Shown: positions 38,301-47,383, numbered from the stretch's first letter. The stretch: DNA of 64,000 nucleotides from Aureococcus anophagefferens (GCF_000186865.1 NW_008705578.1:653300-717299), one strand, 5' to 3'. Numbers and translations: made by a program. The notes: generated by a model not told the origin, from the sequence alone.

Positions 38301-41300
38301 CGGACGAGCCCGTCGCGCCGGACGTGCCGAACGCGCCCGCCACCAACGCCTTCGCGCCCGAGCTCGCCTCCTCGCCCGTCTCGACGGCGCCGTTCGACGC
38401 CGTCATCGTCACGTCCTCGATGGCGTGGCGGCCCCAGGAGTCCTCGTCGACGAGCTGGGACCGCGCGCGGAGCGCGCGGACGAACGCGCGCGCCTGGGCA
38501 GGAAAAGAGAGATTCAACGTCGCTTCAACGTGAGTGTTCCGCGCGCGCGCGTTTCGGAAAAAGCGCCAACGCTTCGAGGCCGTTCCGAGAGATGATCGCT
38601 CGTCCAAAAATCAGCCGAAACGAGCGGAAAACCGCCGAGAAAGGAGCCTTTGAAGTTGGGAATTTCGCTCTCTTTTGCTGCCCTGGCGCGCGCGGCCGCG
38701 TCGTCCGCGAAGTCGACGACGCGCAGCTTGACGACGACGCTCCCGCCGGAGACGCCGTCGACGACGACGCGGCTCGTCGCCACGCCGAGCTGCGTCGAGA
38801 TCTCCGCGCAGAAGGCGTTTAGAGTGGCCGTGTCCATGTCGTCGGGCGTCATGCCCTGGACGCGGAGCGCGAAGGACACGAAGATGCCCGGCCCGCTGCC
38901 GTCGTTGGCGCCGACGACGGACCGCGGGCCGTCGCCGTGGGGCGCCCTGCCGCCGGCCTTGCCGCCGCCGAGGCCCAGGAGCGTCCGCCCGTGGCGCGGC
39001 ACGGCCGCGCGCATCGTCGAGAGCAGCGCGGCGCGGTTCAGCGGCTTGGAGATGCAGCCGTCCATGCCCGAGCCCTTGTAGGCCCGTAAGTCCTCGGGGG
39101 ACGTGCGCCCGCTGAAGACGACCACGGGCAGGTGCGTGAAGGTCTGGGCCTGCATGCGCTGGTCCTGCGTCCGCGAGCCGCCGGGCCGCATCGCCGCGGC
39201 CTTGGTCTGCTCCGCGAGGCGCTTCGACTCGCGGAGCCTTTGGGCCTTTTCCAGCGTGCGCACCTCCTTGACGACGTCGAAGGCGTCGCCCATGTCGAGC
39301 ACGTCGCTCACGAGGACCGCGTCGTACTGCCAGCCGGGCGCGCCCGCCGTGTCGACGTGCGACGCCACCAGCACCTCGCGCGCCTGGCGCACGTCGAGCT
39401 CGACGTCGACTAAAAAGCCCGCGTCCTCGAGGGCGCTCACGGCCGCCTCGAGGTCCACGGAGTCGCGCTCCTCGACGATGAGGATCCGCCCGAAGTAGAG
39501 GCTCGCGGGGTCCTCGCCGTCGGCCTCCGCGATCTTGGCCTGGGCCGCGCGGCTCCGCGCCGTCGCCGCGGCCTTGGCCTCGGCCTTGCGCGCCGCGGCG
39601 TCGGACGTGCCGCGGAGGTACTCGTCGAGCGCCTCGAACTTGGCCGACGCGTTCTTCTGCATGGCCGTCGCGGGCACCTCCTCGCCGTAGAGCTCGCTCT
39701 CCGGCAACCGCCCCTTCCAGCTCCGCGCGGGCTGGGGCTTCGGGGGCTTGCCCCGCCGGGGCTGCTTCGCCTCGACGAGCTCGCCGCCGTCGGCCGGCGG
39801 CGCCGCGAGCGCACCGCCTTCGCCGCCGTCGAGGTCGACGCCGTTGCCGCCGCCGCGGTGGTCCCTGATGAGGCCCGACGTGTCGATGGCGCCCCCCGCG
39901 CCCGTCGCGCGCTGGCTCAGCGCCGCGCGGAAGCCGTCGCCCGCGTCGGGCCCGCGCGACGCGTCGTCGCCCGGGAGCGGCGCGGACGCGGAGAACTGGA
40001 GGAGCTTGGGCTTCTTCGCCTTGACCTCCTGCTGGAACTTCTCGGCCCGCGCGTCGCGGCCGAGCATGTCCCGCGCGCTATCCAGCAGGTTGTAGACGCC
40101 GAAGCAGTTGCGGCAGACCTTGACGCGCCGGTACATGTTCGCCGTGCCGCCGTCGAGCTCGCCGCGGAGCGCGGGCCACTCGTTGCGCGTCGTGCTGCTC
40201 GTCGTCGGTGCCATGAGCTGGGACCCGTCGCGGAGCCGCTCGTCGCGGCGCTGGCGCCGCGCGCGGATCTTCGACTCGCCGTCGGGCGCGTCGTCGCCGT
40301 CGTCCTTGGCCTCCTCGAAGCCGAGCTGGCGGTCCCGGGGCGTCGTCGGGTACTCCATCCAGCTCGGGTCGCCGCCGTTCTTCGACTCCTGGCCCGGCGC
40401 GAAGCCCCGCTTCTCCTTGGAGGCGAGGTGCACGGACCGGAAGGCGACGACGTCGTACTCGAGGCGCGCGGCGTCGCCGTGTTGGAGCGTGTTCGCGTCC
40501 CGCAGCAGCTTGCGGAGCTTCGCGAGCTCGGGCTGCGTGAGGCCCTTGAGCTCCTTCTCCGTGAAGAGCTGCTTCGGGTCGTGGACGGCGACGGAGCAGT
40601 AGTCGCCGCGGCACGCGAACTCCGTCGGGTACTGGGATTTCGTGTCCGCCGCCTTCGCGTCGTAGCGCACGGGCCAGCTCTCCTCGTTCTCGTCGTTGAA
40701 TTTCGAGGGCGGGCCCGTCGTCTTGCCCGAGGCGCGGCCCTTGGACTGGTTCAGCCGGTCCCGCAATCGTTCCGTCTCCACGAGGCCCGACGCGTCCTGG
40801 ACCTGGGAGGAAAAGGGTGCGAAACTCCCACTTTCGAAGCTCCTAGCTCGGTCATTTTCCACTCGTTTTGGCTATATTTTGGACGAGCGATGATCTCTCG
40901 GAGCGTTCTCGAAGCTTGGATCCTTTCTCTGGAACGATCGCACGCGGAACACTCATATTGAAGCGAGCTTGAATCAGCCTTTTCCCGCCCCGTTCTCGGA
41001 CCTGGTCATGCGCGGTGCCGTCGAGGTACTGGAGCTCCTTGACCTCCGTCCGCGCGGAGTCGGCCGTGCGCGGCCGCGCGCCGTCCGTGGACGCCCCGGG
41101 CGTCTCGGCGAGGCGCGGCGGCGTGCAGCGCGCGTCGCCGAGCCAGCAGAGCCAGAGCTGGTTCTGGTCGTCGATGACGTAGTCCGCGTAGACCTGCTTG
41201 ACCTTGACGCGCTGCGTGCGCTCGACGTAGCCGACGATGCTCAGGGTCGCGGCGTCGAGGGTCTCGTTGAGGCGCGTCGCCCGCGACTTGCCGTAGGCGC

Positions 41301-41954
41301 GCACGGGCTGGAACGGCACGACGACGGACCGCTCGCCCGGCGCGCCGGGCGCCTCGACGTACTTCGCGGACGTGCCGGAGAACGCGGAGTCGTCGGGCGT
41401 CGTGTTGATGACGACGGTGGCCGTCTTGATGCGGCCCTCGTCGCCGACGCGCTCGTAGGTGTTGCGGTAGACCGTGCCCGCGACGAAGCACTGCGCGGCC
41501 AAGATCGACGGGTCGCTCGGCGGCCAGGAGCCGATCATCTTCCCGAAGGCCTCCTGGCCCAGGAACTGGGACCGCCCGTCGTCGTAGCGCACCGTGCACA
41601 CGTAGCCGTCGACGTTCCCGCTGATCGCGAGCCCGAGCCGCGTGAACCGCTCGCGGACGTTCGCGGCGACGACGGTCCGCTTGCGCTGCACCTCGCCCTT
41701 CTTCGACGTGAAGAGCCACTTGCCGTCCTCCTTGTCGTCGCGCAGCAGCGTGTCCGCGATCGTCGCCGTGCAGCGCTCCTTGAACGCCGCGTTGAACAGG
41801 GCGCCGAAGGCCCAGGGCGCCGCGGCGACGACGACCTAGCGGTGCGCGCGTCGACCCCATGTTTTCGCGCGGCGGACGGCCCGCGCGTCCCCCTCTCCCC
41901 CCGTCCCCCGCGGCGCGCGAAAGAGCGTGGGCCCCGGCGACCTACCTCGGCCAT
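34264..41954 (-). CDS. Giant multidomain protein: receiver-like, alpha/beta-hydrolase-like, IQ, coiled coil, SAM, ankyrin (6 exons)
   Basis: Exons (gene order) 41954-41946, 41835-41002, 40802-38682, 38493-35588, 35421-34576 and 34498-34264 give 2316 aa. Residues 1-700: unrecognised, one CxxC. About 716-875: response-regulator receiver-like domain (ILIVEERDSVD, VVVFSGRTSPEDL, GMDGCISKP with the conserved Lys). About 1105-1370: alpha/beta-hydrolase fold (NLVVCHDFFDTF, then LLGYGYGASIA) in which the nucleophile elbow has Tyr, not Ser, so it is probably non-catalytic. About 1560-1720: at least six IQ motifs (calmodulin binding). About 1725-1890: coiled coil. About 2030-2100: SAM (WSVDDVARWLQTLSLGQYRE). 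C-terminus: ankyrin repeats (NGNEKIAKILINKGANPN). Four of five introns are introner-type. Probably a calcium-responsive scaffold. Confidence 0.82.
34499..34579 (-). mobile_element. Short introner-like element E6 (GT-AG intron 5 of the giant gene)
   Basis: 81 bp flanked by an exact 8-bp duplication (GTCCGCGC in gene sense; 34580-34587 and 34491-34498). The intron is 34499-34575, donor after CAGC, acceptor TATGTAG, phase 2. There are no clear terminal inverted repeats and no similarity to E1. Splicing inserts PASA into an ankyrin repeat that otherwise reads LLTSAQNGNEK. Confidence 0.8.
35422..35591 (-). mobile_element. Introner element E2, 3'-truncated (GC-AG intron 4 of the giant gene)
   Basis: Gene-sense start CAGGGCAGCAAAAGAGAG and a core nearly identical to E1 and E3, but the 3' end lacks the GCTGCCC inverted repeat and about 20 bp before it. 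The intron is 35422-35587 (GC donor, CCCAG acceptor, phase 2). The target duplication is decayed (GTTCCACG versus GTTGAACA). Confidence 0.85.
38494..38685 (-). mobile_element. Introner element E3, best-preserved copy (GC-AG intron 3 of the giant gene)
   Basis: Inverted ends CAGGGCAGCAAAAGAGAG and CTGGGCAGGAAAAGAGAG (reverse complement of the 3' end), 16 of 18 matching. The 8-bp duplication GCGCGCGC lies at 38686-38693 and 38486-38493. The intron is 38494-38681, phase 0, GC donor. Removing element plus one duplication copy restores an uninterrupted frame (DAARAFVR). Confidence 0.93.
40803..40992 (+). mobile_element. Introner element E4, inserted antisense to its host gene (intron 2 of the giant gene)
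   Basis: The E1-like core reads on the + strand while the host gene is on the - strand. Gene-sense ends are GGGGCGGGAAAAGG and CCTTTTCCTCCCAG. The flanks GTCCGAGAA (40993-41001) and GTCCAGGA (40795-40802) look like an 8-bp duplication whose 5' copy gained a base. The GC donor at 40988 would be out of frame; the in-frame donor is GT at 41001-41000 within the duplication (phase 0). Confidence 0.85.
41836..41945 (-). other. Ordinary spliceosomal intron 1 of the giant gene
   Basis: 110 bp. The donor GAG|GTAGGT is close to consensus and the acceptor is CGCTAG|GTC. It follows a 9-nt first coding exon (Met-Ala-Glu). No inverted repeats, no 8-bp duplication and no similarity to the introner elements, so it serves as a contrast to them. 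Confidence 0.75.
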
Positions 41955-42030
41955 CAGCGCGCTACCGATGAAATTGGTTTGCAAGTGCACCGCGAGTGCT
42001 GCCCGCGATGCATATGGGAGCCGCTGCGAG

Positions 42031-44469
42031 ATGATGCGCGGCTCCGTCGCGGCGCTGCTGCTGCCGGCGTGCCGCTGCGCGCTCTACGAGGCGTCGCACC
42101 TGCCGCGCCTCGACGCGGCGCTCCTCGCCTGCGAGGACCTCGACGCCCTTGGCTGCCAGGACCGCCTGCGCGACGTCGCGGCGCAGCACCCCGGCGAGGC
42201 GCTGCCGCGCTTCTACCTGGGCCTCATCGCGCAGACGGGCCTCAACGACGGCAACGAGGCGACGCTCCAGTACGAGGCGGCCTTCGCGCTCGACGACGCC
42301 CACGTCGACACGCTCTGCAACCTGGGCAAGGCCCGGAGCGACCGCGCGGCCGCGTTCCGCGGCGACGACCCCGCGGGCGCGGCCCGCGACGACGACGAGG
42401 CCATGCGGCTGTGGTTCCGGGCCCTGGAGCTCGAGCCGTCCCACCGCATGGCGCGCGTCAACGTCGCCCTCGCGTTCCACGGCGCGGGGCGCTTCGACGA
42501 GGCCGTATCGCACTGGGACGTCGTCCTCGCGAGCGACCCGACGGACGCGGAGGCGCTCTACAACGTCGCCGTGTCCCTGCAGTTCCTGGGCCACGTGCAG
42601 CAGTCCGCCGACGCCTACGCGGCGTGCCTCGCGGCCCGGCCGGGCTACGTGGAGGCGCGGATCAACCTCGCGGCGACGTACCACAAGCACGGCAGCGTCC
42701 GCGACGCCGTGTCCCACTACGAGCTCGCGCTCGAGGCGCTGGACGCGAGCGAGAAGGACGGCGAGGACGCCGCGGAGACGGCGGTCATGATCCTGAACAA
42801 CCTGGGGACCGCGCGGACGCAGCTCGGCAACTTTTCCCTCGCGATCGCCGCGCACGAGCGCGCGCTCGCGCTGAGCGTCGACTGGGGCTTCGAGGACGCC
42901 CGGGAGCAGACGCTCGTGAACCTGCTCAAGGCGCGCGTGCCGGGCAACGACTGGAGCGACCGCGAGCGGCGCATCGACGAATTACTAGCCAACGACGCGC
43001 GGCGGCTCGCGCGCGGCGACGGGCCCGCGCTCCTGCCCTTCGACACGCTCCTGCTGCCCGTGGACGGCGCGCGGCGCCTCCGCCACGCCGTCGCCCAGTC
43101 AAAGTTATTGGACCACTACCGGGATCGGCTGGCGTTCCCCGCGCCCGCGGCGCCGGACGGCGCGCTCCGCGTCGGCTACCTCTGCTTCGACTTCAACGAG
43201 CACCCGACGGCCGCGATGGTCGAGGGCTTGTTCCGCTGGCACCGGCGTTTGAGAGATGCGCCGGGCCACCCGACGACGGTGACATCGGCGGCCATCAGCT
43301 ACGGCAAGGACGACGGCTCCGACTTCCGGCGGCAGATCGAGTCCTTGGCGGACGCGTTCGTCCAGGTCGCGGGCGCGGCGCACGTCGACGCCGTGATGGA
43401 AGCGAGGAAATACGGCGCCCACATCGCCGTGGACCTCCAGGGCCACACGCTGGGCACGCGCATGGAGCTCTGCGCCATGCGCGTCGCGCCCGTGCAGCTC
43501 GCGTACCTCATCTTCCCCGGCACGTCCGGCGCGGACTTCCTCGACGGCGTCGTCGTGGACCGCGTCGTCGTGCCGCCGGAGAACGCGGTCAACTACCGCG
43601 AGAAGCTGGTGTATCTGCCGCGGAGCTACCAGATCAACGACTACGAGCGCCACGTCGCGCTGCCGCGGCTCCGCGCGACGGACGCGGAGCGCGCGGCGCA
43701 CGGCCTGCCGCCGTACCCCGCGGTCGTCTTCTGCAACTTCAACAAGAACGACAAGAACGACCCGGCGAGCTTCGGCCTGTGGATGAACGTGCTCCGGCGG
43801 TCGCCGGGGAGCGTGCTCTGGATGCTCGCGCCGTCGTCGCGGGCGGCGTTCGCCGACAACGTGAAGAACCTCGCGCGCGAGGCGGCCGCGCGCGGCGTGC
43901 ACCCGGGCCGCCTCGTCTGGGCGCCGCGCGTGCCCAAGTCGCAGCACCTCGCGCGCCACGCGTCCGCGGACCTGCTGCTCGACACGCTGGTCTACGGCGC
44001 GCACTCGACGGCGACGGACGCGCTCCGGGGAGGCCTGCCGCTGCTGACGGCGCGCGGCGCCGAGTTCCCGCAGCGCGTCGGCCTGTCGATCCAGGCCGCC
44101 GTCGGCGCGGGCCAGGAGCTGCTGCAGGTCGACGAGCTGAAGGCCTTCGAAGCGCTGGCGGTCCGGCTCACGGGCGCGCCGCGCGGCCGCGCGGCGCTCG
44201 CGGCGCTGCGGAGGCGGCTCGCCGAGGAGGGGCGCTTCTCGCCCATCTTCGACGCGCGCCAGTTCACGGCGGACATGGAGCGGGCCTACCACCTCGTCCA
44301 CGACGCGTTCCTCGCGGACGGGGCGCTGCGGCGGCACGTCGTCGTGCTGGCCGAGGGCGACCTGAAGGAGGCGCCGCACCGGCCCTACCTCGCGCGGCTC
44401 CTGCCTTCGGGCCCCGACGTCGTCCTGCCCGACCCCTGGGGGGACGAGAGTTCGGTCGGGGTGAGGTAA
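42031..44469 (+). CDS. OGT: O-GlcNAc transferase (GT41; OGT/SPY-SEC family)
   Basis: 812 aa from ATG 42031 (MMRGSVAAL); an in-frame ATG at 41968 would add 21 residues and leave just 13 bp to the divergent gene's ATG. Residues about 40-290: TPR superhelix (ALYNVAVSLQFLGHVQQSAD, ARINLAATYHKHGSVRDAVS, ILNNLGTARTQLGNFSLAI). Catalytic part, about 370-760: YLCFDFNEHPTAAMVEGLF (conserved active-site His), AVDLQGHTLGTR, VQLAYLIFPGTSGADFLDG, VVFCNFNKNDKNDP (UDP-binding Lys) and DLLLDTLVYGAHSTATDAL. It transfers GlcNAc, or fucose in SPY-type enzymes, from the nucleotide sugar to Ser/Thr of cytosolic and nuclear proteins. The donor cannot be decided from sequence by eye. Confidence 0.92.
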   Translation: MMRGSVAALLLPACRCALYEASHLPRLDAALLACEDLDALGCQDRLRDVAAQHPGEALPRFYLGLIAQTGLNDGNEATLQYEAAFALDDAHVDTLCNLGKARSDRAAAFRGDDPAGAARDDDEAMRLWFRALELEPSHRMARVNVALAFHGAGRFDEAVSHWDVVLASDPTDAEALYNVAVSLQFLGHVQQSADAYAACLAARPGYVEARINLAATYHKHGSVRDAVSHYELALEALDASEKDGEDAAETAVMILNNLGTARTQLGNFSLAIAAHERALALSVDWGFEDAREQTLVNLLKARVPGNDWSDRERRIDELLANDARRLARGDGPALLPFDTLLLPVDGARRLRHAVAQSKLLDHYRDRLAFPAPAAPDGALRVGYLCFDFNEHPTAAMVEGLFRWHRRLRDAPGHPTTVTSAAISYGKDDGSDFRRQIESLADAFVQVAGAAHVDAVMEARKYGAHIAVDLQGHTLGTRMELCAMRVAPVQLAYLIFPGTSGADFLDGVVVDRVVVPPENAVNYREKLVYLPRSYQINDYERHVALPRLRATDAERAAHGLPPYPAVVFCNFNKNDKNDPASFGLWMNVLRRSPGSVLWMLAPSSRAAFADNVKNLAREAAARGVHPGRLVWAPRVPKSQHLARHASADLLLDTLVYGAHSTATDALRGGLPLLTARGAEFPQRVGLSIQAAVGAGQELLQVDELKAFEALAVRLTGAPRGRAALAALRRRLAEEGRFSPIFDARQFTADMERAYHLVHDAFLADGALRRHVVVLAEGDLKEAPHRPYLARLLPSGPDVVLPDPWGDESSVGVR

Positions 44470-44540
44470 CTTACGGGCGGCGCCTCCAGGCGCGGGGGCC
44501 GCCGGCGCAGGGCGCGACCTTGTCGCGTCTCTTTTTCTTA

Positions 44541-45872
44541 CTAGAGGATGGTACAGACGCATTCGTCGCGAACTTCCTTGCCGTGTTGAAAATGCTTGGT
44601 AACTGTGAACCAGCTCCCATCCTTCTGCTTGAACGAGACCCGGAATGCGCCGTGGCGGAAGCCATCGATGAATTCTCCCTCGTAGATTTGAATCGCGGGC
44701 GACCCGAAGACTTCCTTGACCTGGCCCGACTGTTTTCCGTTTTTCCAGATCCCCGTGCTGACTACAATCTCACCGCTTGTCGACCGCCCCGTTTCCTTTC
44801 CTCTGCCGTGCTTCTTGCCTTCGACGAAGCTTCCAACGTACACGTCGCCGTCTGATTCTTCGAGGCGGCCTTTTCCGTGGCGGAGCCCGTTCACCATCGA
44901 CCCGATGTAAATTTCGTTCGTATCTGCGCCCGTGTTGTTGTTGTTCGCGTTGTACAATATTGTAGTCATACGACTATAAGCGACGGTCTCTTTACAGTTG
45001 AGTCCTTCGGCGACGCCTTGGCGCCAGTCCCCTTCAAGGACGAGGGACCCTAACCTCTCCTTGCCGCGAAAGATTCCACGACCATCGGGCAACCCAAGCT
45101 GCCACTCGCCCTCGTAGCTTTGTTTCGAGCCAATCAGCTTCCCATGGCCGTGAGGGATTGTCTCGTATCTTCGCTCGTTCTTAGTACCGGCTCCTTGCAC
45201 GACGCTTTTACTCATCACCTCGCCCACGTACGTGCCGGAGAAGCCCTTCATAATATTTGTCACCATCATCACTACGTGCACCTCGCCCAATGTCACAAAA
45301 TACTCATCGAGCACCCCCTTCGGCGCGCCTTTCTCTTGCGCTGCGGACGTCACGGCTTGCGCCATCGCCGCGATGCCCTGCGCCGTCGCCTGCGCCTGCG
45401 CCGCCACCGCTTGGGCGGTCGTGTTGTGCTGCGACTGCATCGCCTGGACCTGGGTCTGCGCGATGAGCGCCTGCTGGCTCAGCGCGAACTGCCGCTCCGC
45501 GGCCAGTTGACTCTCCGCCGCCGGCGCGGGCGGCGGCACGACACCCGGCGAGGCCACCCGCGGCGCTCCCTGGATCGCCGTCAGCAGCGCCTTCCGCTTC
45601 CCGAAAGGCATCGCGATCATGGAAAGATCGTCGGCGGCGAGTGTCAGGAGGACGCTCAGCGTAATCTCCTCGACGATGAGCTTGGGCAGCAAATCGGTAA
45701 GGTGGTTTTCGGCGAGGAAATTCTCGAGCGAGCGGTACTGGAGGGGCGTCTCGTACATCACCGTCGCCGTGGGCAAAATCGGTGCGGAGGGCTGCTTCAT
45801 CGCCTTATCGCCTGGTCCGCGAGGCCAATGATGCTTGGGAAGCCCAAACATGAGCTCTCGCCGCGTGTCCAC
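44541..45872 (-). CDS. SAM-like domain plus MORN-repeat protein
   Basis: 443 aa from ATG 45872 (a second in-frame Met at 45851). Residues about 40-95 resemble a SAM domain (YRSLENFLAENHLTDLLPKL to MIAMPFGKRKALLTAI). An Ala/Gln-rich helix follows (QAVAAQAQATAQGIAAMAQA). The C-terminal 250 residues hold MORN repeats (YEGEWQLGLPDGRGIF, YIGSMVNGLRHGKGRLEE, YVGSFVEGKKHGRGK, YEGEFIDGFRHGAF), which bind phospholipid or form membrane-junction scaffolds. Codons here are noticeably less GC-biased than in neighbours, suggesting a different expression class or a later acquisition. Likely a membrane-associated scaffold. Confidence 0.85.
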   Translation of the reverse strand: MDTRRELMFGLPKHHWPRGPGDKAMKQPSAPILPTATVMYETPLQYRSLENFLAENHLTDLLPKLIVEEITLSVLLTLAADDLSMIAMPFGKRKALLTAIQGAPRVASPGVVPPPAPAAESQLAAERQFALSQQALIAQTQVQAMQSQHNTTAQAVAAQAQATAQGIAAMAQAVTSAAQEKGAPKGVLDEYFVTLGEVHVVMMVTNIMKGFSGTYVGEVMSKSVVQGAGTKNERRYETIPHGHGKLIGSKQSYEGEWQLGLPDGRGIFRGKERLGSLVLEGDWRQGVAEGLNCKETVAYSRMTTILYNANNNNTGADTNEIYIGSMVNGLRHGKGRLEESDGDVYVGSFVEGKKHGRGKETGRSTSGEIVVSTGIWKNGKQSGQVKEVFGSPAIQIYEGEFIDGFRHGAFRVSFKQKDGSWFTVTKHFQHGKEVRDECVCTIL

Positions 45873-45999
45873 ATTTTGTGAGAGCGCCTGTGTGCCTCAG
45901 CCGACGACCCGGAAGAAACGCGTCGTCCGTGGCCCCAGGGTCTTCGCGCGCACGCGTATAGATCACAGCGTCGCACGCGCCTCACGCGACTCTCTCAGA

Positions 46000-46902
46000 A
46001 TGTCCAATCCCGCGGTGCGGCGCATCAAGGGCGACATCCGGGAGCTGGCCCAGAACCCGACGCGCGAGTACCACGCGGCCCCGCTGGAGGACAACCTCTT
46101 CGAGTGGCACTTCACGGTGCGCGGGCCGCGGGGCTCGGACTTCCAGGGCGGCCTCTACCACGGCCGCATCTCGCTGCCGCACGACTACCCGTTCAAGCCG
46201 CCGTCGATCATGCTCCTCAACGCTTCCGGCCGCTTCGAGGTCGGGAAGAAGATCTGCCTGAGCGCGACGTCCTTCCACCCGGAGCACTGGCAGCCGGCCT
46301 GGGGCATCCGGACCATCGTCGAGGCGCTCATCGCCTTCTTCCCGACGCCGACGGAGAGCGCCATCGGCGCGCTCGAGTGGCGGCCCGACGAGCGCCAGGC
46401 GCTGGCCGCCGAGTCGCGGACCTGGGCCTGCCCCCACTGCGGGCCGCTGGCGGATCTCGTCGAGGGCGGCGCGAACGACGAGCTCCTCAAGTGCGGCGAG
46501 TGCGCGCAGGCGCCCGAGCCCGTGTCCTTCCCCTGGGACAAGCCCGCCGACGACGGCGCGGCGCCGAAAGCGGCGCCGGCGGCGGAGGCGCCGGCGGCCG
46601 AGGCGCCGGCGGAGGCGCCGGCGGAGGCGCCGGCGGAAGCGCCGGCGGAGACGCCGGCGGAGGCGCCGGCGGAGACGCCGCCCCCAGAAGCGCCGCCGTC
46701 TCCCGAAGCTCCGCCGTCGCCCGAAGCCCCGCCGTCGCCCGTCGCCGCGCCGCCGCCGCCGCCGGTCGCGGCCCCGCCGTCGCCCCGCGCCGCGCCGCCA
46801 ACACCGCCGCCGGCCGTCGCGACGCCCGTCGAGGACGCGCTCATCGCGGTCGTCGCGGTCGCGCTCGTCGCGGCGATCGCGCAGAAGCTGCTGCTGGCGT
46901 GA
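46000..46902 (+). CDS. UBE2J: Tail-anchored ubiquitin-conjugating enzyme E2, UBE2J (Ubc6) type, with an added CxxC zinc-ribbon-like segment
   Basis: 300 aa from ATG 46000. The UBC fold covers residues about 1-150 with the UBE2J-type start (AVRRIKGDIRELAQNPTREY) and the active-site Cys in KKICLSATSFHPEHWQPAW, the non-canonical arrangement of Ubc6 enzymes. A CPHC to CGEC module (about 144-168) follows. Then comes a Pro/Ala/Glu tandem-repeat stalk (EAPA units about every four residues) and a terminal hydrophobic anchor (LIAVVAVALVAAIAQKLLLA). Expected role: ER-associated degradation, ubiquitylating ER client proteins at the cytosolic face. The zinc-ribbon-like insertion is unusual for this family. 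Confidence 0.9.
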   Translation: MSNPAVRRIKGDIRELAQNPTREYHAAPLEDNLFEWHFTVRGPRGSDFQGGLYHGRISLPHDYPFKPPSIMLLNASGRFEVGKKICLSATSFHPEHWQPAWGIRTIVEALIAFFPTPTESAIGALEWRPDERQALAAESRTWACPHCGPLADLVEGGANDELLKCGECAQAPEPVSFPWDKPADDGAAPKAAPAAEAPAAEAPAEAPAEAPAEAPAETPAEAPAETPPPEAPPSPEAPPSPEAPPSPVAAPPPPPVAAPPSPRAAPPTPPPAVATPVEDALIAVVAVALVAAIAQKLLLA

Positions 46903-46962
46903 GGGAACACACAGTTTTAGTAGAGAAGAAGCGTCGCGTACAGTTTGGGGCGGGGTGTATCG

Positions 46963-47358
46963 TCAGGTGTTTGGGACGGCGTCGTGCTCGCCGTTCGTGC
47001 CGCAGAAGAACTCCTGGAGCCGGTCCTTCTTCGACGCGGACGGGTTGTGGCCGTTGGGCGACACGATGGGCTCGAGGAAGTCGTCGAGGGTGAACGTGGA
47101 CATGACGGGCGCGTCCGACGACGACCGGCGCGACGGCGGCGACCGGTCGGAGACGCGGATGCCCTCGAGCGCGCCGTTCGCGGCCTCCGTCGCGGCCGCC
47201 GTCGCCTGGTGCACGGTCAGCCCGCCGTCCTCGTTGGCGCCGACGGCGTTGAGCAGCTGCGAGAGCTTGTCCGCGCCGGCCCGGGCGCCGCCGCCGACGC
47301 CGAGCGCGCCGAGCACGAGCGTCAGCTTGTCGATCGCGACCTGCTGCTTCCAGAGCAT
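46963..47358 (-). CDS. Small protein of unknown function
   Basis: 131 aa from ATG 47358 (MLWKQQVAIDKLTLVLGALG). The frame is open further up to 47547, but that part is antisense to the oxygenase gene. N-terminal amphipathic helix, a Gly-rich hinge, a helical Ala/Thr segment (TVHQATAAATEAANGAL), a Ser/Arg patch (RSPPSRRSSSD) that could be phosphorylated, and an acidic/aromatic C-terminus. No family recognised. It shares a 25-bp divergent promoter with the oxygenase gene. Confidence 0.55.
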   Translation of the reverse strand: MLWKQQVAIDKLTLVLGALGVGGGARAGADKLSQLLNAVGANEDGGLTVHQATAAATEAANGALEGIRVSDRSPPSRRSSSDAPVMSTFTLDDFLEPIVSPNGHNPSASKKDRLQEFFCGTNGEHDAVPNT

Positions 47359-47383
47359 CTTCTCGCAGCTCGCCTTTATATAT
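47359..47383. promoter_or_regulatory. 25-bp divergent intergenic region with TATATATA
   Basis: The two start codons (47358 minus, 47384 plus) face away from each other across only 25 bp, containing TTTATATATA directly abutting the plus-strand ATG. Either promoters extend into both genes, transcripts are leaderless or nearly so, or one start lies further inside (an in-frame ATG at 47508 exists for the plus gene). Confidence 0.5.

Noticed and set aside
41836..41945. Intron 1 of the giant gene as another introner
   Set aside because: No 8-bp flanking duplication at the introner geometry, no inverted ends and no shared core; it has a good ordinary GT donor.
46520..46800. EAPA/SPEAPP repeats in the E2 gene as a mobile or CRISPR-like array
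   Set aside because: They are in-frame codon repeats forming a Pro/Ala stalk between the catalytic domain and the membrane anchor.
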